A DNA stretch of 44,055 nt from Bacteroidaceae bacterium (GCA_017547205.1 JAFYQH010000070.1:1-44055), one strand, 5' to 3'; shown: positions 1 to 8,411, counted from the first letter of the stretch. Numbers and translations are program-made. The notes: generated from the letters alone by a model not told the origin.

Positions 1-1
1 A

Positions 2-169
2 AGACAATCAAAGACTAGAACTGCCAAGAGAAGAACTCATGACAAGGCAGTAGCTCCTACATTGGCAATTTGCCCTAACTGTGGCGAGTGGCACGTATAT
101 CACACTGTATGCGGTGCGTGCGGTTATTACAGAGGCAAGCTCGCTATCGAGAAGGAGGCTGCTGTCTAA
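2..169 (+). CDS. rpmF: 50S ribosomal protein L32 (5' end missing)
   Basis: C-terminal 55 residues of ribosomal protein L32, a small zinc-ribbon protein of the large ribosomal subunit; the start codon lies before the window. The reading frame shows the basic stretch RQSKTRTAKRRTHDKA, then two Cys pairs (CPNC and CGAC) separated by a short aromatic segment, which is the L32 zinc ribbon. The stop is followed by a GC-rich hairpin at 181-206 and a terminator at 226-261, so the gene probably ends its own transcript before era. Identification is firm despite the truncation. Confidence 0.95.
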   Translation, partial: RQSKTRTAKRRTHDKAVAPTLAICPNCGEWHVYHTVCGACGYYRGKLAIEKEAAV

Positions 170-225
170 AGAATGTTCTGCCGCATGGGCCGTTCGGCCT
201 CTGCGGGTAGTTTTATGTTTGAAAT

Positions 226-261
226 AAAACGCACCTATGATATTATTTATGGGTGCGTTTT
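226..261 (+). terminator. Rho-independent terminator between rpmF and era
   Basis: A 10-bp perfect inverted repeat (AAAACGCACC at 226-235, GGTGCGTTTT at 252-261) with a 16-nt AT-rich loop, continuing into a T run. It separates rpmF from era. Confidence 0.8.
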
Positions 262-281
262 TTTCGCTTATTGACTGATGT

Positions 282-1166
282 ATGCATAAAGCCGGTTTTG
301 TAAATATTGTAGGTAACCCTAATGTGGGCAAGTCGACATTGATGAACCTGTTGGTAGGGGAGCGTATCTCCATCGCGACCTTCAAGGCACAGACTACCCG
401 TCACCGCATTATGGGAATCTTGAATACCGATGATGCGCAGATAGTGTTCTCGGACACGCCCGGTGTACTCAAGCCCAACTACAAGCTGCAGGAGGCAATG
501 CTGCGTTTCTCGCGTAGCGCGTTGCGTGACGCCGATGTGCTGCTCTATGTGACAGACATGGTTGAGACACCCGAGAAGAACAGCGAATTTCTTGAGGAGG
601 TGCGCAAGCTCGACGTGCCTATCCTTGTGCTTATAAACAAGATTGACCTTAGCAACCAGCAGGAGCTGGTGAAGAAGGTTGAGCAGTGGCACGAGATTAT
701 TCCCGAGGCCGAGATTCTGCCTATTTCGGCAATCGCGAAGTTCAATGTGGATGTTGTAATGCGCCGCATCATGGAGCTTCTGCCTGAATCGCCTCCGTAC
801 TTCGAGAAGGATGCGCTCACTGACAAGCCTGCGCGCTTCTTCGTGACGGAAATCATACGTGAGAAGATTCTGCTGCATTATGACAAGGAGATTCCTTATG
901 TGTGCGAGGCTGCAGTGGAATACTTCAAGGAGGATGAGGGCAAGATATACATCAAGGCCTTGATATATGTGGAGCGCGATTCACAGAAGGGTATAATAAT
1001 AGGCCACGAGGGCTCTGCGCTCAAGCGTGTGGCAACTGATGCCCGCAAGGAACTGGAGAAGTTCTTCGGTAAAAGGATATTTTTGGAGATTTATGTAAAG
1101 GTCGACAAGGATTGGCGTAACAGCGACAAGCAGCTGCGCCGCTTCGGGTATGACCAGAAAGATTGA
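282..1166 (+). CDS. era: GTPase Era
   Basis: Era is a membrane-associated GTPase that binds the 3' end of 16S rRNA and helps 30S subunit maturation. The 294-residue length is normal for the family. G1 is GNPNVGKST at about residues 11-19, G3 is the DTPG motif, G4 is NKID. The C-terminal third carries the KH RNA-binding domain and the family's typical ending around DKDWRNS and LRRFGY. The start is the ATG at 282, just before the conserved [16 protein letters not shown]. The stop overlaps a TTG at 1163 but the der ATG lies 6 nt downstream at 1172, so era and der form one transcription unit. Confidence 0.96.
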   Translation: MHKAGFVNIVGNPNVGKSTLMNLLVGERISIATFKAQTTRHRIMGILNTDDAQIVFSDTPGVLKPNYKLQEAMLRFSRSALRDADVLLYVTDMVETPEKNSEFLEEVRKLDVPILVLINKIDLSNQQELVKKVEQWHEIIPEAEILPISAIAKFNVDVVMRRIMELLPESPPYFEKDALTDKPARFFVTEIIREKILLHYDKEIPYVCEAAVEYFKEDEGKIYIKALIYVERDSQKGIIIGHEGSALKRVATDARKELEKFFGKRIFLEIYVKVDKDWRNSDKQLRRFGYDQKD

Positions 1167-1171
1167 TTCGT

Positions 1172-2485
1172 ATGGGAAATTTGGTAGCTATTGTAGGACG
1201 TCCCAATGTAGGAAAGTCCACTCTTTTCAATCGCTTGACAGAGACCAAGCAGGCGATTATATCTGACGAGGCGGGTACCACCCGCGACCGCCAGTACGGG
1301 CGTTGCCAGTGGTGCGGAAAGGAGTTCTCGCTTGTCGATACGGGCGGTTGGGTCCGTAACTCGGACGATGTGTTTGAGGAGGCTATATGTGACCAGGTGA
1401 CACTGGCTCTTGAAGAGGCTGATGTGATACTCTTTGTAGTTGATGCAATGAACGGGCTGACTGACCTTGACATGGAGATGGCGTCAATGCTTCGCCGTGC
1501 AAAGAAACCGGTGCTCGTGGTTGCCAACAAGGTCGATACATATGAGATGCAGTATGCAACAGCAGAGTTCTATAGTCTGGGGTTGGGTGACATGCACTGT
1601 ATTTCGGCTGCCAACGGCAGTGGAACTGGTGACTTGCTCGATGAGATAATCTCGAACTTTACGAAGGATGCCGAGGAAACACCCGAGGATGATATACCAC
1701 GTTTTGCGGTTGTAGGCCGTCCAAATGCCGGCAAGAGTTCTATAATAAATGTATTCCTTGGCGAGGACAGGAATATCGTGACAAACATTGCCGGTACTAC
1801 ACGCGATTCGATACTTACGCGATATACAAAGTTCGGCTTCGATTTCTATCTTGTAGATACAGCCGGAATACGCAAGAAGGGCAAGGTTACCGAGGATATC
1901 GAGTACTATTCGGTGCTACGCTCGATACGTGCCATAGAGAACAGTGACGTTTGTATACTCATGATTGATGCCACACGTGGTATTGAGTCGCAGGACCTTA
2001 ACATTTTCTCTATCATACAGCGTAACCAGAAAAGTCTTGTTGTTGTGGTGAATAAGTGGGACCTTGTCGAGGACAGGAGCGAGAAGGTGCAGAAGTTTTT
2101 CGAGAATGCAATACGAGAGCGCGTGGCTCCGTTTGTGGACTTCCCCATCATCTTTACCTCGGCAGTGACAAAGCAGCGTGTATTCAAGGTGCTGGAGACT
2201 GCGAAGGAGGTTTATCTTAACTCCAAGACAAAGATTTCTACGGCGAAGTTCAACGAGGAGATGCTGCCGCTTATCGAGGCCTTCCCGCCACCGTCTATAA
2301 AGGGCAAGTATATAAAGATAAAGTACTGTATGCAGCTGCACGAAACACGAGTGCCTTCGTTTCTCTTCTTCGCAAACCTTCCGCAGTATGTAAAGGAGCC
2401 TTACAAGCGTTTCCTCGAGAACAAAATACGTGCCAAATGGAATTTCCACGGAGTGCCGATGAATATTTTCATCAGGCAGAAATAG
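1172..2485 (+). CDS. der: Ribosome biogenesis GTPase Der (EngA)
   Basis: Der has two tandem GTPase domains followed by a KH-like domain and acts in 50S subunit assembly. Both P-loops are visible (GRPNVGKST near the N-terminus, GRPNAGKSS near residue 180), as are two switch motifs (DTGG, DTAG) and two NKxD motifs (NKVD, NKWD). I chose the ATG at 1172 (437 residues), which begins [12 protein letters not shown], over an in-frame TTG at 1163 that would overlap era. The final codons (IFIRQK and the TAG stop) form the first part of the 48-bp unit repeated immediately downstream, so the tandem array probably grew out of the 3' end of this gene. Confidence 0.96.
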   Translation: MGNLVAIVGRPNVGKSTLFNRLTETKQAIISDEAGTTRDRQYGRCQWCGKEFSLVDTGGWVRNSDDVFEEAICDQVTLALEEADVILFVVDAMNGLTDLDMEMASMLRRAKKPVLVVANKVDTYEMQYATAEFYSLGLGDMHCISAANGSGTGDLLDEIISNFTKDAEETPEDDIPRFAVVGRPNAGKSSIINVFLGEDRNIVTNIAGTTRDSILTRYTKFGFDFYLVDTAGIRKKGKVTEDIEYYSVLRSIRAIENSDVCILMIDATRGIESQDLNIFSIIQRNQKSLVVVVNKWDLVEDRSEKVQKFFENAIRERVAPFVDFPIIFTSAVTKQRVFKVLETAKEVYLNSKTKISTAKFNEEMLPLIEAFPPPSIKGKYIKIKYCMQLHETRVPSFLFFANLPQYVKEPYKRFLENKIRAKWNFHGVPMNIFIRQK

Positions 2486-2830
2486 GCGTAGCCAATTTCT
2501 AAAGCCTGAACTATTTTCATCAGGCAGAAATAGGCGCAGCCAATTTCTAAAGCCTGAACTATTTTCATCAGGCAGAAATAGGCGCAGCCAATTTCTAAAG
2601 CCTGAACTATTTTCATCAGGCAGAAATAGGCGTAGCCAATTTCTAAAGCCTGAATTATTTTCATCAGGCAGAAATAGGCGCAGCCAATTTCTAAAGCCTG
2701 AACTATTTTCATCAGGCAGAAATAGGCGCAGCCAATTTCTACAGCCTGAACTGTTTTCATCAGGCAGAAATAGGCGCAGCCAATTTCTAAAGCCTGAACT
2801 ATTTTCATCAGGCAGAAATAGGCGTAGCCA
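2464..2830 (+). repeat. 48-bp tandem hairpin repeat, 7 full copies plus a partial eighth
   Basis: Units start at 2464, 2512, 2560, 2608, 2656, 2704, 2752 and 2800 (the last is cut after 31 bases). Each full unit can form one long hairpin. In unit 1, CAGGC 2473-2477 pairs with GCCTG 2504-2508, AGAAAT 2478-2483 with ATTTCT 2495-2500, and GGC 2485-2487 with GCC 2491-2493, leaving an A-A mismatch, an AAA bulge and a 3-nt loop. Only four columns vary between copies: loop GTA/GCA; bulge AAA/ACA in unit 6; the second base of unit 7; the last base of unit 4. None lies in the paired bases. The first unit includes the der C-terminal codons and stop. There are no spacers, so it is not a CRISPR array. 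Confidence 0.95.
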
Positions 2831-2857
2831 AGAGCACTTTCGGCTCTGCTATATGGA

Positions 2858-2899
2858 AATAAAAAATGTTCCCGTCAGATCGCGGGAACATTTTTTATT
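2858..2899. terminator. Bidirectional terminator between der array and the convergent membrane-protein gene
   Basis: A 17-bp perfect inverted repeat (2858-2874 with 2883-2899, 8-nt loop) with A-rich and T-rich flanks on both sides. It can stop transcription from both converging genes. A smaller hairpin (AGAGC-N7-GCTCT) lies just upstream at about 2831-2847. Confidence 0.85.
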
Positions 2900-2915
2900 G
2901 TATTGCATTTGCTGT

Positions 2916-3722
2916 TTATGCGTTCTCCATCTTTGTAAGAACCTTGATCCAGCCGAGTATGCTCAATGTGATGACAGCGAACATCAATGGCGGGCAGATG
3001 AAAATGTCTACTGCGGGGATGAAGTCGAATACCTCTTCAACGAGAAGAAGAACTGCGCCGATGAAAAGGAAGTTTGCTTCGGGAACAGCCTTCTTGTAAC
3101 CAAGGAATGCAAGCAGGAGCATTATAGCGAATACGAGATAAGGTATCCATGCGATGATGTCGGCAACCTTGATGAGGTAAAGAACTGATGTAACGATACC
3201 GCAGATGGCTGCAATCTTAAGCTTGCCGAGTGTCTCCTCGCCTGTCTTTGCTACGTTAAGGATGATGAGGACGTATGCGGCGATTGCTGCAATGTTCACG
3301 AGCACTGCATTCTCGTTCAGTACTTCATAGAAGATAACCATTGTAGCACATGCAATTGTGAGCACCGGAACGGATGCTGCATTGTTCCACTGTATGTCGA
3401 ATGCCTTCTTTGCAAGAACGATTGACACGATACCTGTTATTGTGCCAATCCAGCTGAGCACGCCAAGCAGGGTTGTGATGATAGTGATGAGAGCCATCAC
3501 AGATGTTGTTACTGCCAAAGCTACGAATGCTGTAGGAACTGCGCCTTTGCTTTTCCATTCATTCATCTGCTTTACAAGTGAAATTACGATGAGTGCGACA
3601 GCGCCAAGTTTGCATACTGTTCCGCTGAAGTCGAAAAGGCTAATTCCGAACTCCGGGATCATCGCTGCTGTGCCAAGGCAAAGGCCAAGCATCATAAGGA
3701 TGTAGTTGAGTTTGTTTCCCAT
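2916..3722 (-). CDS. Polytopic membrane protein of unknown function
   Basis: A 268-residue protein made almost entirely of hydrophobic segments; I count about eight to ten possible membrane helices separated by short polar loops (for example around LVKQMNEWKSKG and LNVAKTGEETLGKL). I see no catalytic or transport signature and do not recognise the family. The ATG at 3722 follows an AT-rich leader with a good minus-strand -7 box (3772-3779). The gene has its own promoter and shares a bidirectional terminator with der, so it looks monocistronic. Confidence 0.75.
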   Translation of the reverse strand: MGNKLNYILMMLGLCLGTAAMIPEFGISLFDFSGTVCKLGAVALIVISLVKQMNEWKSKGAVPTAFVALAVTTSVMALITIITTLLGVLSWIGTITGIVSIVLAKKAFDIQWNNAASVPVLTIACATMVIFYEVLNENAVLVNIAAIAAYVLIILNVAKTGEETLGKLKIAAICGIVTSVLYLIKVADIIAWIPYLVFAIMLLLAFLGYKKAVPEANFLFIGAVLLLVEEVFDFIPAVDIFICPPLMFAVITLSILGWIKVLTKMENA

Positions 3723-3771
3723 AATTTTATGTTTTAGTTAAAATAATGTATGTGTTTGTTGTTGTTTTCTC

Positions 3772-3779
3772 CAAAGATA
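3772..3779 (-). promoter_or_regulatory. Bacteroidetes -7 box upstream of the membrane-protein gene
   Basis: On the minus strand this reads TATCTTTG, an exact match to the Bacteroidetes -7 consensus TAnnTTTG, about 50 bases before the start codon at 3722. A clear -33 TTTG at the usual distance is not visible. Confidence 0.55.
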
Positions 3780-3807
3780 GCCCAAAAATGTCGGGAAATA
3801 AAATATA

Positions 3808-3828
3808 TTTTAGCACTTTTTGCTAAAA
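3808..3828 (-). terminator. Probable terminator of the mlaEF transcript
   Basis: TTTTAGCA (3808-3815) and TGCTAAAA (3821-3828) form an 8-bp perfect stem with a 5-nt loop. It lies just past the end of the ABC ATPase gene on the minus strand and is followed in that direction by a T-rich stretch. Confidence 0.6.
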
Positions 3829-3850
3829 AGATATTCTTTTTGGGAGATAA

Positions 3851-4609
3851 TTACTTGAGGCTCATTTCTTTTACCTTCTTTACAAGGTCCGATGAGAAAA
3901 GGAAATTATTTAACAGTTCGTTGTCGGAATTCAGTATGTTGTCTTTGTTGCCCTCCCATGCGAGATTGCCGTTGGCGAGGTACAGGACGTGGTCGCCTAT
4001 GCCCATAACGGAGTTCATGTCGTGGGTGTTCACGATGGTTGTGATTCCGAACTCGGTTGTTATTCCATGAATGAGTTCGTCTATCTTGAGTGACGTCTGG
4101 GGGTCGAGGCCCGAGTTGGGTTCGTCGCAGAACAGGTATTTCGGCTCCAAGGCTATTGCACGGGCTATGGCAACGCGTTTCTGCATACCTCCCGACAGTT
4201 CGTCTGGGTTCTTGTACTGCGCTTCGGACAGCCCTACGCGGTCGAGGCAGAACATGGCGCGCTTCCTGCGCTCGTTGTATGTCATTGAGGAGAACATGTC
4301 GAGCGGGAACATTACGTTCTCGAGTACGCTCATGGAGTCGAAGAGGGCCGAGTTCTGGAACAGCATTCCTATCTCTTGCCTCAGGTGGCGTATCTCTTTC
4401 TTGTCCATTGATGATATGTCGCGGCCGTCATAAAGTATCTTGCCCTTTTCGGGTGTGAACAGGCCTACGATGCACTTGAGAAGCACGGTCTTTCCGGCTC
4501 CACTTTGGCCGATTATGAGGCTTACCTCTCCGTTGCGGAACGTGGCAGTGATTTCCTTGAGCACTTCTTGCCCGTTGAACTGCTTGCTTACTGAAAGGAC
4601 TTCTATCAT
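3851..4609 (-). CDS. mlaF: ABC transporter ATP-binding protein, MlaF type
   Basis: Cytoplasmic ATPase of an Mla-type transporter, which in Gram-negatives moves phospholipid between the inner and outer membranes. All ABC motifs are present: Walker A GQSGAGKT at 34-41, Q-loop MLFQNSALFDSM (the NSALFDS form is typical of the MlaF/Ttg2A group), signature LSGGMQKR, Walker B YLFCDEPNSGLDP and the H-loop NTHDM. The length (252 residues) is normal. The start overlaps the stop of the permease gene upstream by 4 nt (ATGA), so the two are translationally coupled. An MlaD-type MCE protein is not encoded next to it in this window. Confidence 0.92.
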   Translation of the reverse strand: MIEVLSVSKQFNGQEVLKEITATFRNGEVSLIIGQSGAGKTVLLKCIVGLFTPEKGKILYDGRDISSMDKKEIRHLRQEIGMLFQNSALFDSMSVLENVMFPLDMFSSMTYNERRKRAMFCLDRVGLSEAQYKNPDELSGGMQKRVAIARAIALEPKYLFCDEPNSGLDPQTSLKIDELIHGITTEFGITTIVNTHDMNSVMGIGDHVLYLANGNLAWEGNKDNILNSDNELLNNFLFSSDLVKKVKEMSLK

Positions 4610-5355
4610 TGCATCAACAGTTGTGTTAGGATAATGTCGGAGAACAGAATGAGTACGCTGCAGCTTACTACGGCGTTCGTGCTGGCTTGACCTACTTCGA
4701 CCGAACCGCCTGTCACTCTATAGCCGTAGTACGAGGCTACTGACGTGATGATGAATGCAAAGGCGAATGATTTTATGATGCTGCACCATATGTACCATTG
4801 CTTGAACTCGTGCTGTAGGCCGGTTGTGAGGTCTTCGGCGGTGATGATGCCTGTGAATTCACCGATGGCAAATGCACCGGCGATGCCTGTGGCAATGCTG
4901 AATATTACCAGTATGGGTATCATTGACATCAGTGCCGTTATTTTGGGGAGTATGAGGAAGTTTGCCGAATTTACTCCCATGATCTCGAGGGCGTCGATCT
5001 GTTGGGTAACGCGCATGGTGCCTATCTCGGAGGTGATGTTGGAGCCAACCTTGCCCGACAGAATGAGGCACATGATGGACGATGAAAACTCCAGCAGGAG
5101 AATCTCGCGGGTGGCGTAGCCGACAACGAACTTGGGCATCCAGGGGCTCTCTACATTCAGTTTCATTTGTATGCATATTACGGCTCCTATGAAGAATGAT
5201 ATGAGCAGCACTATGGGAATGGAGTTTATGCCCAATTGGTAAATCTCGTGCAGGGTCTGCCTGAAAAAGACGCTCCAACGTTGCGGGCGTGACAATACGC
5301 GCCTCATCAAAATGAGGTAGCTTCCAAAGCTTTTTATTGAACCTGCAAGAAACAT
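4606..5355 (-). CDS. mlaE: MlaE-type lipid ABC transporter permease
   Basis: A 249-residue integral membrane protein of the MlaE/YrbE family, the permease partner of MlaF. An N-terminal amphipathic region (FFRQTLHEIYQLGINSIPIVL) leads into several membrane helices, and the family's conserved central segment (ILSGKVGSNITSEIGTMRVTQQIDALEIMG) is clear. It is first in a two-gene minus-strand operon with mlaF. A TATATTTG -7 box lies about 65 bases upstream at 5420-5427. Confidence 0.92.
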   Translation of the reverse strand: MFLAGSIKSFGSYLILMRRVLSRPQRWSVFFRQTLHEIYQLGINSIPIVLLISFFIGAVICIQMKLNVESPWMPKFVVGYATREILLLEFSSSIMCLILSGKVGSNITSEIGTMRVTQQIDALEIMGVNSANFLILPKITALMSMIPILVIFSIATGIAGAFAIGEFTGIITAEDLTTGLQHEFKQWYIWCSIIKSFAFAFIITSVASYYGYRVTGGSVEVGQASTNAVVSCSVLILFSDIILTQLLMQ

Positions 5356-5419
5356 ATTCCGTTGTTTTTGAATTTAACTGGGCAGCTCAATTAGGCTGCT
5401 GCCTGGGCATACCAATCTG

Positions 5420-5427
5420 CAAATATA
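5420..5427 (-). promoter_or_regulatory. -7 box for mlaEF
   Basis: The minus strand reads TATATTTG, an exact TAnnTTTG match, which would give a leader of about 60 nt before mlaE. The same CAAATATA (plus strand) recurs at 5507-5514 and around 5729-5736 at the ends of the palindromic repeats, so the repeats themselves carry promoter-like boxes. Confidence 0.5.
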
Positions 5428-5737
5428 GCAACAAACGAGCGAGAAATATGAAGTTTACTTCAATATTTATCAAAGCGAGTGCCTGAAATATTCGAGATTT
5501 ATCTCAAATATAGCAACAAACGAGCGAAAGTTCAATAAGCGAGTGAGTGAAAATTCATTTTCACACGCAACGAGCGCGGCAGAACTTCGCGCAAGCAAAA
5601 ATATGAAGTTTACTTCAATATTTATCACAGCGGCAACGCGAAAAAAGCGTTGCTTGCGATGGCTGCAACCTTTAGGTTCACCAAGGAGTGCCGCTTGCGG
5701 CCCCAAAGTAAATATTCGAGGTTCATCTCAAATATAA
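5420..5737. repeat. Cluster of short palindromic and direct repeats in the mlaE-lptB intergenic region
   Basis: This gene-free stretch is packed with imperfect palindromes. Two copies of a GAAGT-TT-ACTTC core flanked by AAATAT and AATATTT lie at 5444-5468 and 5599-5623. Two copies of a related element with a GAGAT-TT-ATCTC or GAGGT-TC-ATCTC core lie at 5486-5511 and 5710-5736. A GTGAAAAT-TC-ATTTTCAC palindrome is at 5547-5564, and GCAACGC-N7-GCGTTGC at 5633-5653. A direct repeat of about 20 bases (CAAATATAGCAACAAACGAG) occurs at 5420 and again near 5507. I see no convincing gene here; the small ORFs across it are not supported. Confidence 0.8.
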
Positions 5738-5817
5738 TGAAAATGAGCGATGATGGTTGTCCGATATTGCAATAAACTTTTTGAATACCATGAAATAGGT
5801 TCAAAAAAGTGTGTTTT

Positions 5818-5849
5818 TTTGCAATAACAACAAAAATGCATTACCTTCG
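5818..5849 (+). promoter_or_regulatory. Promoter of lptB
   Basis: TTTG at 5818-5821, a 20-bp spacer, then TACCTTCG at 5842-5849 (one mismatch to TAnnTTTG). Transcription would start near 5856, which rules out the longest possible lptB start at 5809. Confidence 0.65.
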
Positions 5850-5874
5850 TACTTTGAATAAGATTCTTTGGGCA

Positions 5875-6663
5875 ATGGATGCAATGAGTGGGAATATAAA
5901 TGCCGCTTCTGGGGAACAGATGGTGCTGCGTACCGAGAACCTGGTGAAGCGATACGGCAAGCGTACTGTAGTCAACAATGTGTCTTTCAATGTGAAGCAG
6001 GGAGAGATTGTCGGTCTGCTCGGTCCTAACGGTGCGGGAAAGACGACTTCGTTCTATATGACTACAGGTCTTGTGGTGCCTAATGACGGACGCATTTTCC
6101 TGAATGACGAGGAGATTACAAAGTTCCCGGTATACAAGCGCGCGCGTGCCGGTATCGGTTATCTGGCCCAGGAGGCAAGTGTGTTTCGTAAACTGAGTGT
6201 GGAGGACAATATCGCTGCTGTGCTGGAATTGACAGGAAAACCCAAGGAGTACCAGAAAGAGAAACTTGAGAGTCTTATCGAGGAGTTCCGTCTGCAGAAG
6301 GTGCGCAAGAATCTGGGTGACCGTCTCTCCGGAGGCGAGCGCCGCCGTACGGAGATTGCGCGTTGTCTGGCGATAGATCCCAAGTTTATTATGCTTGATG
6401 AACCTTTTGCCGGTGTCGATCCCATTGCGGTGGAGGATATCCAGTATATCGTGTGGAAACTCAAGGATAAGAATATTGGTATTCTCATTACTGACCACAA
6501 TGTGCAGGAGACATTGAGCATTACTGACCGTGCATATCTTCTTTTCGAGGGCCGTATCCTTTTCGAGGGAACGCCCGAGGTACTTGCCGAGAATACTATT
6601 GTACGCGAGAAGTATCTTGGACGCGACTTTGTGCTACGTAAACGAGAGTTCCAGATAGATTGA
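5875..6663 (+). CDS. lptB: LPS export ABC transporter ATP-binding protein LptB
   Basis: LptB powers extraction of lipopolysaccharide from the inner membrane through the Lpt bridge. The protein shows Walker [10 protein letters not shown], a Q-loop in [10 protein letters not shown], signature LSGGERRR, Walker [14 protein letters not shown] and the H-loop ITDHN, with the LptB-typical run [20 protein letters not shown]. Start choice: the promoter at 5818-5849 excludes the ATG at 5809; ATGs at 5875, 5884 and 5920 remain. The last ([14 protein letters not shown]) matches the usual family start best, so the first 15 residues of my call are uncertain. The gene is not next to mlaEF's strand and stands alone. 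Confidence 0.93.
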   Translation: MDAMSGNINAASGEQMVLRTENLVKRYGKRTVVNNVSFNVKQGEIVGLLGPNGAGKTTSFYMTTGLVVPNDGRIFLNDEEITKFPVYKRARAGIGYLAQEASVFRKLSVEDNIAAVLELTGKPKEYQKEKLESLIEEFRLQKVRKNLGDRLSGGERRRTEIARCLAIDPKFIMLDEPFAGVDPIAVEDIQYIVWKLKDKNIGILITDHNVQETLSITDRAYLLFEGRILFEGTPEVLAENTIVREKYLGRDFVLRKREFQID

Positions 6664-6664
6664 A

Positions 6665-6847
6665 CTATGCTGGCTTCCCGGTTCTATAATTGCCGGTGCT
6701 GTTTTGAGTGATTTCCCCGTCTCGCAAATATTGGGTGTGGATTGTCGGCTGTGTGCCACACTGGTTGGAGCGGCCTCTCATGTCATGCATGTGAATGCGG
6801 ATGATGTGTATAATATAGTAGACGGAAAGAAGATTCTTGTGAAATAG
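6665..6847 (+). pseudogene. Possible remnant of a secreted protein's C-terminal tail
   Basis: This open stretch has no start before an ATG at 6785, and ends in VYNIVDGKKILVK followed by a TAG stop. That ending resembles the C-terminal sorting tails (G-x-Y-I-V-x-G-K-K-x-x-V-K) of secreted Bacteroidetes proteins. The codons upstream do not look like a recognisable domain. I read it as a decayed 3' fragment, but the match is only about a dozen residues and could be chance. Confidence 0.25.
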
Positions 6848-6870
6848 GCTGCCTTGCCGAAAGGAATGGG

Positions 6871-6901
6871 CGGGATGCGGAATTGTTATTTCTGCATCCC
6901 G
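6871..6901 (+). terminator. Hairpin downstream of lptB, possible terminator
   Basis: CGGGATGC at 6871-6878 pairs with GCATCCCG at 6894-6901, with a 15-nt loop that can pair further (GGAAT/ATTTC partly). There is no strong T run after it. It lies between lptB and the tig promoter, in a 388-bp gap that otherwise holds only the possible gene remnant. Confidence 0.45.
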
Positions 6902-6975
6902 TCTACTGTTATTGCTCCTATTTTTGCGGTGCGGATGCTATTTTTATATAAAAGATGAGCAAAAGTTCGTTTTTT

Positions 6976-7007
6976 TTTGAATATGTCCTCGATATATTGT
7001 AATTTCG
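6976..7007 (+). promoter_or_regulatory. Promoter of tig
   Basis: TTTG at 6976-6979, a 20-bp spacer, then TAATTTCG at 7000-7007 (one mismatch to TAnnTTTG). The spacing equals that of the lptB and tRNA-Val promoters in this window. It gives a leader of about 40 nt before the tig start at 7052. Confidence 0.65.
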
Positions 7008-7051
7008 CAGGCCTAAATTAGGAATAGAATAATATTTAATACCGTATATAA

Positions 7052-8392
7052 ATGGAATTTACACTTAAAAATCAGGACGCTACAAGCGCAATCCTCTCTG
7101 TCAATATACAGGAGGCAGATTATTCGGCTTTGGTTGAGAAGCAGTTGAAGAATTTCCGTCAGAAAGCTAATATCCCGGGTTTCCGTCCAGGAATGGTTCC
7201 TATGGGTCTTATCAAGAAGCAGTATGGTACAGCTGTAAAGGCCGAGGAGATAAACAAGCTGTTGCAGACAAAGATATTCGAGTATATTAGGGAGAATAAG
7301 GTTGACATGTTGGGCGAGCCTCTTCCCATCGAGGAGCAGCAGGCCAATATAAACATGGTTGAGGATAAGGATTTCACATTCGAGTTCGAGATTGCTCTTG
7401 CTCCCAAGTTCGATGCTGTTCTTGACAAGAATGACAAGCTTGCATATTACAGGATACAGCCTACAGACGAGATGGTTGAGGGTCAGGTAAATGCTTTTGC
7501 GCAGCGCTGCGGCGAGTACAAGCAGGTTGAGGCTTATGAGAACGGCGATATGCTCAAGGGTACACTCACTGAATCTGTCGAGGACGGTGTGGTTGTACGC
7601 GAGGCAGTGATGATGCCTTCGTACATGAAGAACGATGAGCAGAAGGCTCTCTTTGCCGGTGCGAAGGTTAACGATGTGGTTACATTCAATCCTTCTGTAG
7701 CGTTCGACAACAACGAGGCTGAACTTGCTTCACTTCTCAAGGTAGAGAAGAGCGAGGTTGCGGCACACAACGGTGAGTTTACATTCGCCATTACCGAGAT
7801 AACACGTTTCGTTGCGAGTGAGCTGAACCAGAATGTGTTCGATGCTGCATTCGGCAAGGATGTGGTTACGAATGAGGCTGATTTCCGTGCAAAGATTGCC
7901 GAGCAGTTCGAGGCTCGCTTCGAGGTCGAGAGCGATTACAAACTTCTTATGGATGTGCGCAGCTACTTGATGGAGAAGATTGGAAAACTCGAATTCAACG
8001 AGTCAATACTCCGCCGCATCATGGATACAAACAAGGGCGAAGAGACTGTAAGCGAGGAGGATTTCCAGAAGAGCCTTACAGAACTTACATGGCATCTTAT
8101 CAAGGAGCAGCTTGCCAAGAAGTACGAAATCAAGATTGATGACAACGATGTGCTTTCTGTTGCCAAGGATGCTACACGCGACCAGTTCGCTCAGTATGGC
8201 ATGGCGAATGTGCCCGATGACTTGCTCGAGAACTATGCAAAGGAGATGCTCAAGCAGGACAAGACACGCGAGGCTCTTATAAACCGTGCTGTCGATGTCA
8301 AGCTCATCCAGTCAATCAAGGGTGCTGTTACTCTCAACGAGGAGAAAGTCTCTGTTGAGGATTTCAACAAGAAGGTTTCTGAGAACGCCTGA
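7052..8392 (+). CDS. tig: Trigger factor
   Basis: Ribosome-associated chaperone that meets nascent chains at the exit tunnel. The N-terminal ribosome-binding domain carries the signature region around FRQKANIPGFRPGMVP (near residues 35-50, the GFRxGxxP loop that contacts ribosomal protein L23). The middle segment replaces a clear FKBP domain with a divergent acidic region, as I would expect in Bacteroidetes, and the helical C-terminal arm follows. The 446-residue length is normal. The start at 7052 fits the promoter. It precedes clpP and clpX, a common arrangement, with a hairpin between tig and clpP. Confidence 0.95.
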   Translation: MEFTLKNQDATSAILSVNIQEADYSALVEKQLKNFRQKANIPGFRPGMVPMGLIKKQYGTAVKAEEINKLLQTKIFEYIRENKVDMLGEPLPIEEQQANINMVEDKDFTFEFEIALAPKFDAVLDKNDKLAYYRIQPTDEMVEGQVNAFAQRCGEYKQVEAYENGDMLKGTLTESVEDGVVVREAVMMPSYMKNDEQKALFAGAKVNDVVTFNPSVAFDNNEAELASLLKVEKSEVAAHNGEFTFAITEITRFVASELNQNVFDAAFGKDVVTNEADFRAKIAEQFEARFEVESDYKLLMDVRSYLMEKIGKLEFNESILRRIMDTNKGEETVSEEDFQKSLTELTWHLIKEQLAKKYEIKIDDNDVLSVAKDATRDQFAQYGMANVPDDLLENYAKEMLKQDKTREALINRAVDVKLIQSIKGAVTLNEEKVSVEDFNKKVSENA

Positions 8393-8411
8393 TTGTTTTT
8401 CAAATAAAGTA

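Noticed and set aside
243-878. A 211-codon minus-strand ORF
   Set aside because: It is antisense to era, which is a clear conserved gene, and its translation has no recognisable domain.
2401-2808. A 135-codon minus-strand ORF with a 16-residue periodic peptide over the der array
   Set aside because: The unit of 48 bp is a multiple of three, so any stop-free frame stays open through the array. There is no ribosome-binding site or promoter, and the ORF ends inside der.
2464-2830. CRISPR array
   Set aside because: The copies are directly abutting with no unique spacers, and no cas genes are nearby.
5809-5874. A longer lptB start
   Set aside because: The probable -7 box at 5842-5849 lies downstream of that ATG, so the transcript would not contain it.
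5728-6498. A 256-codon minus-strand ORF
   Set aside because: It is antisense to lptB, which has all the ABC ATPase motifs.
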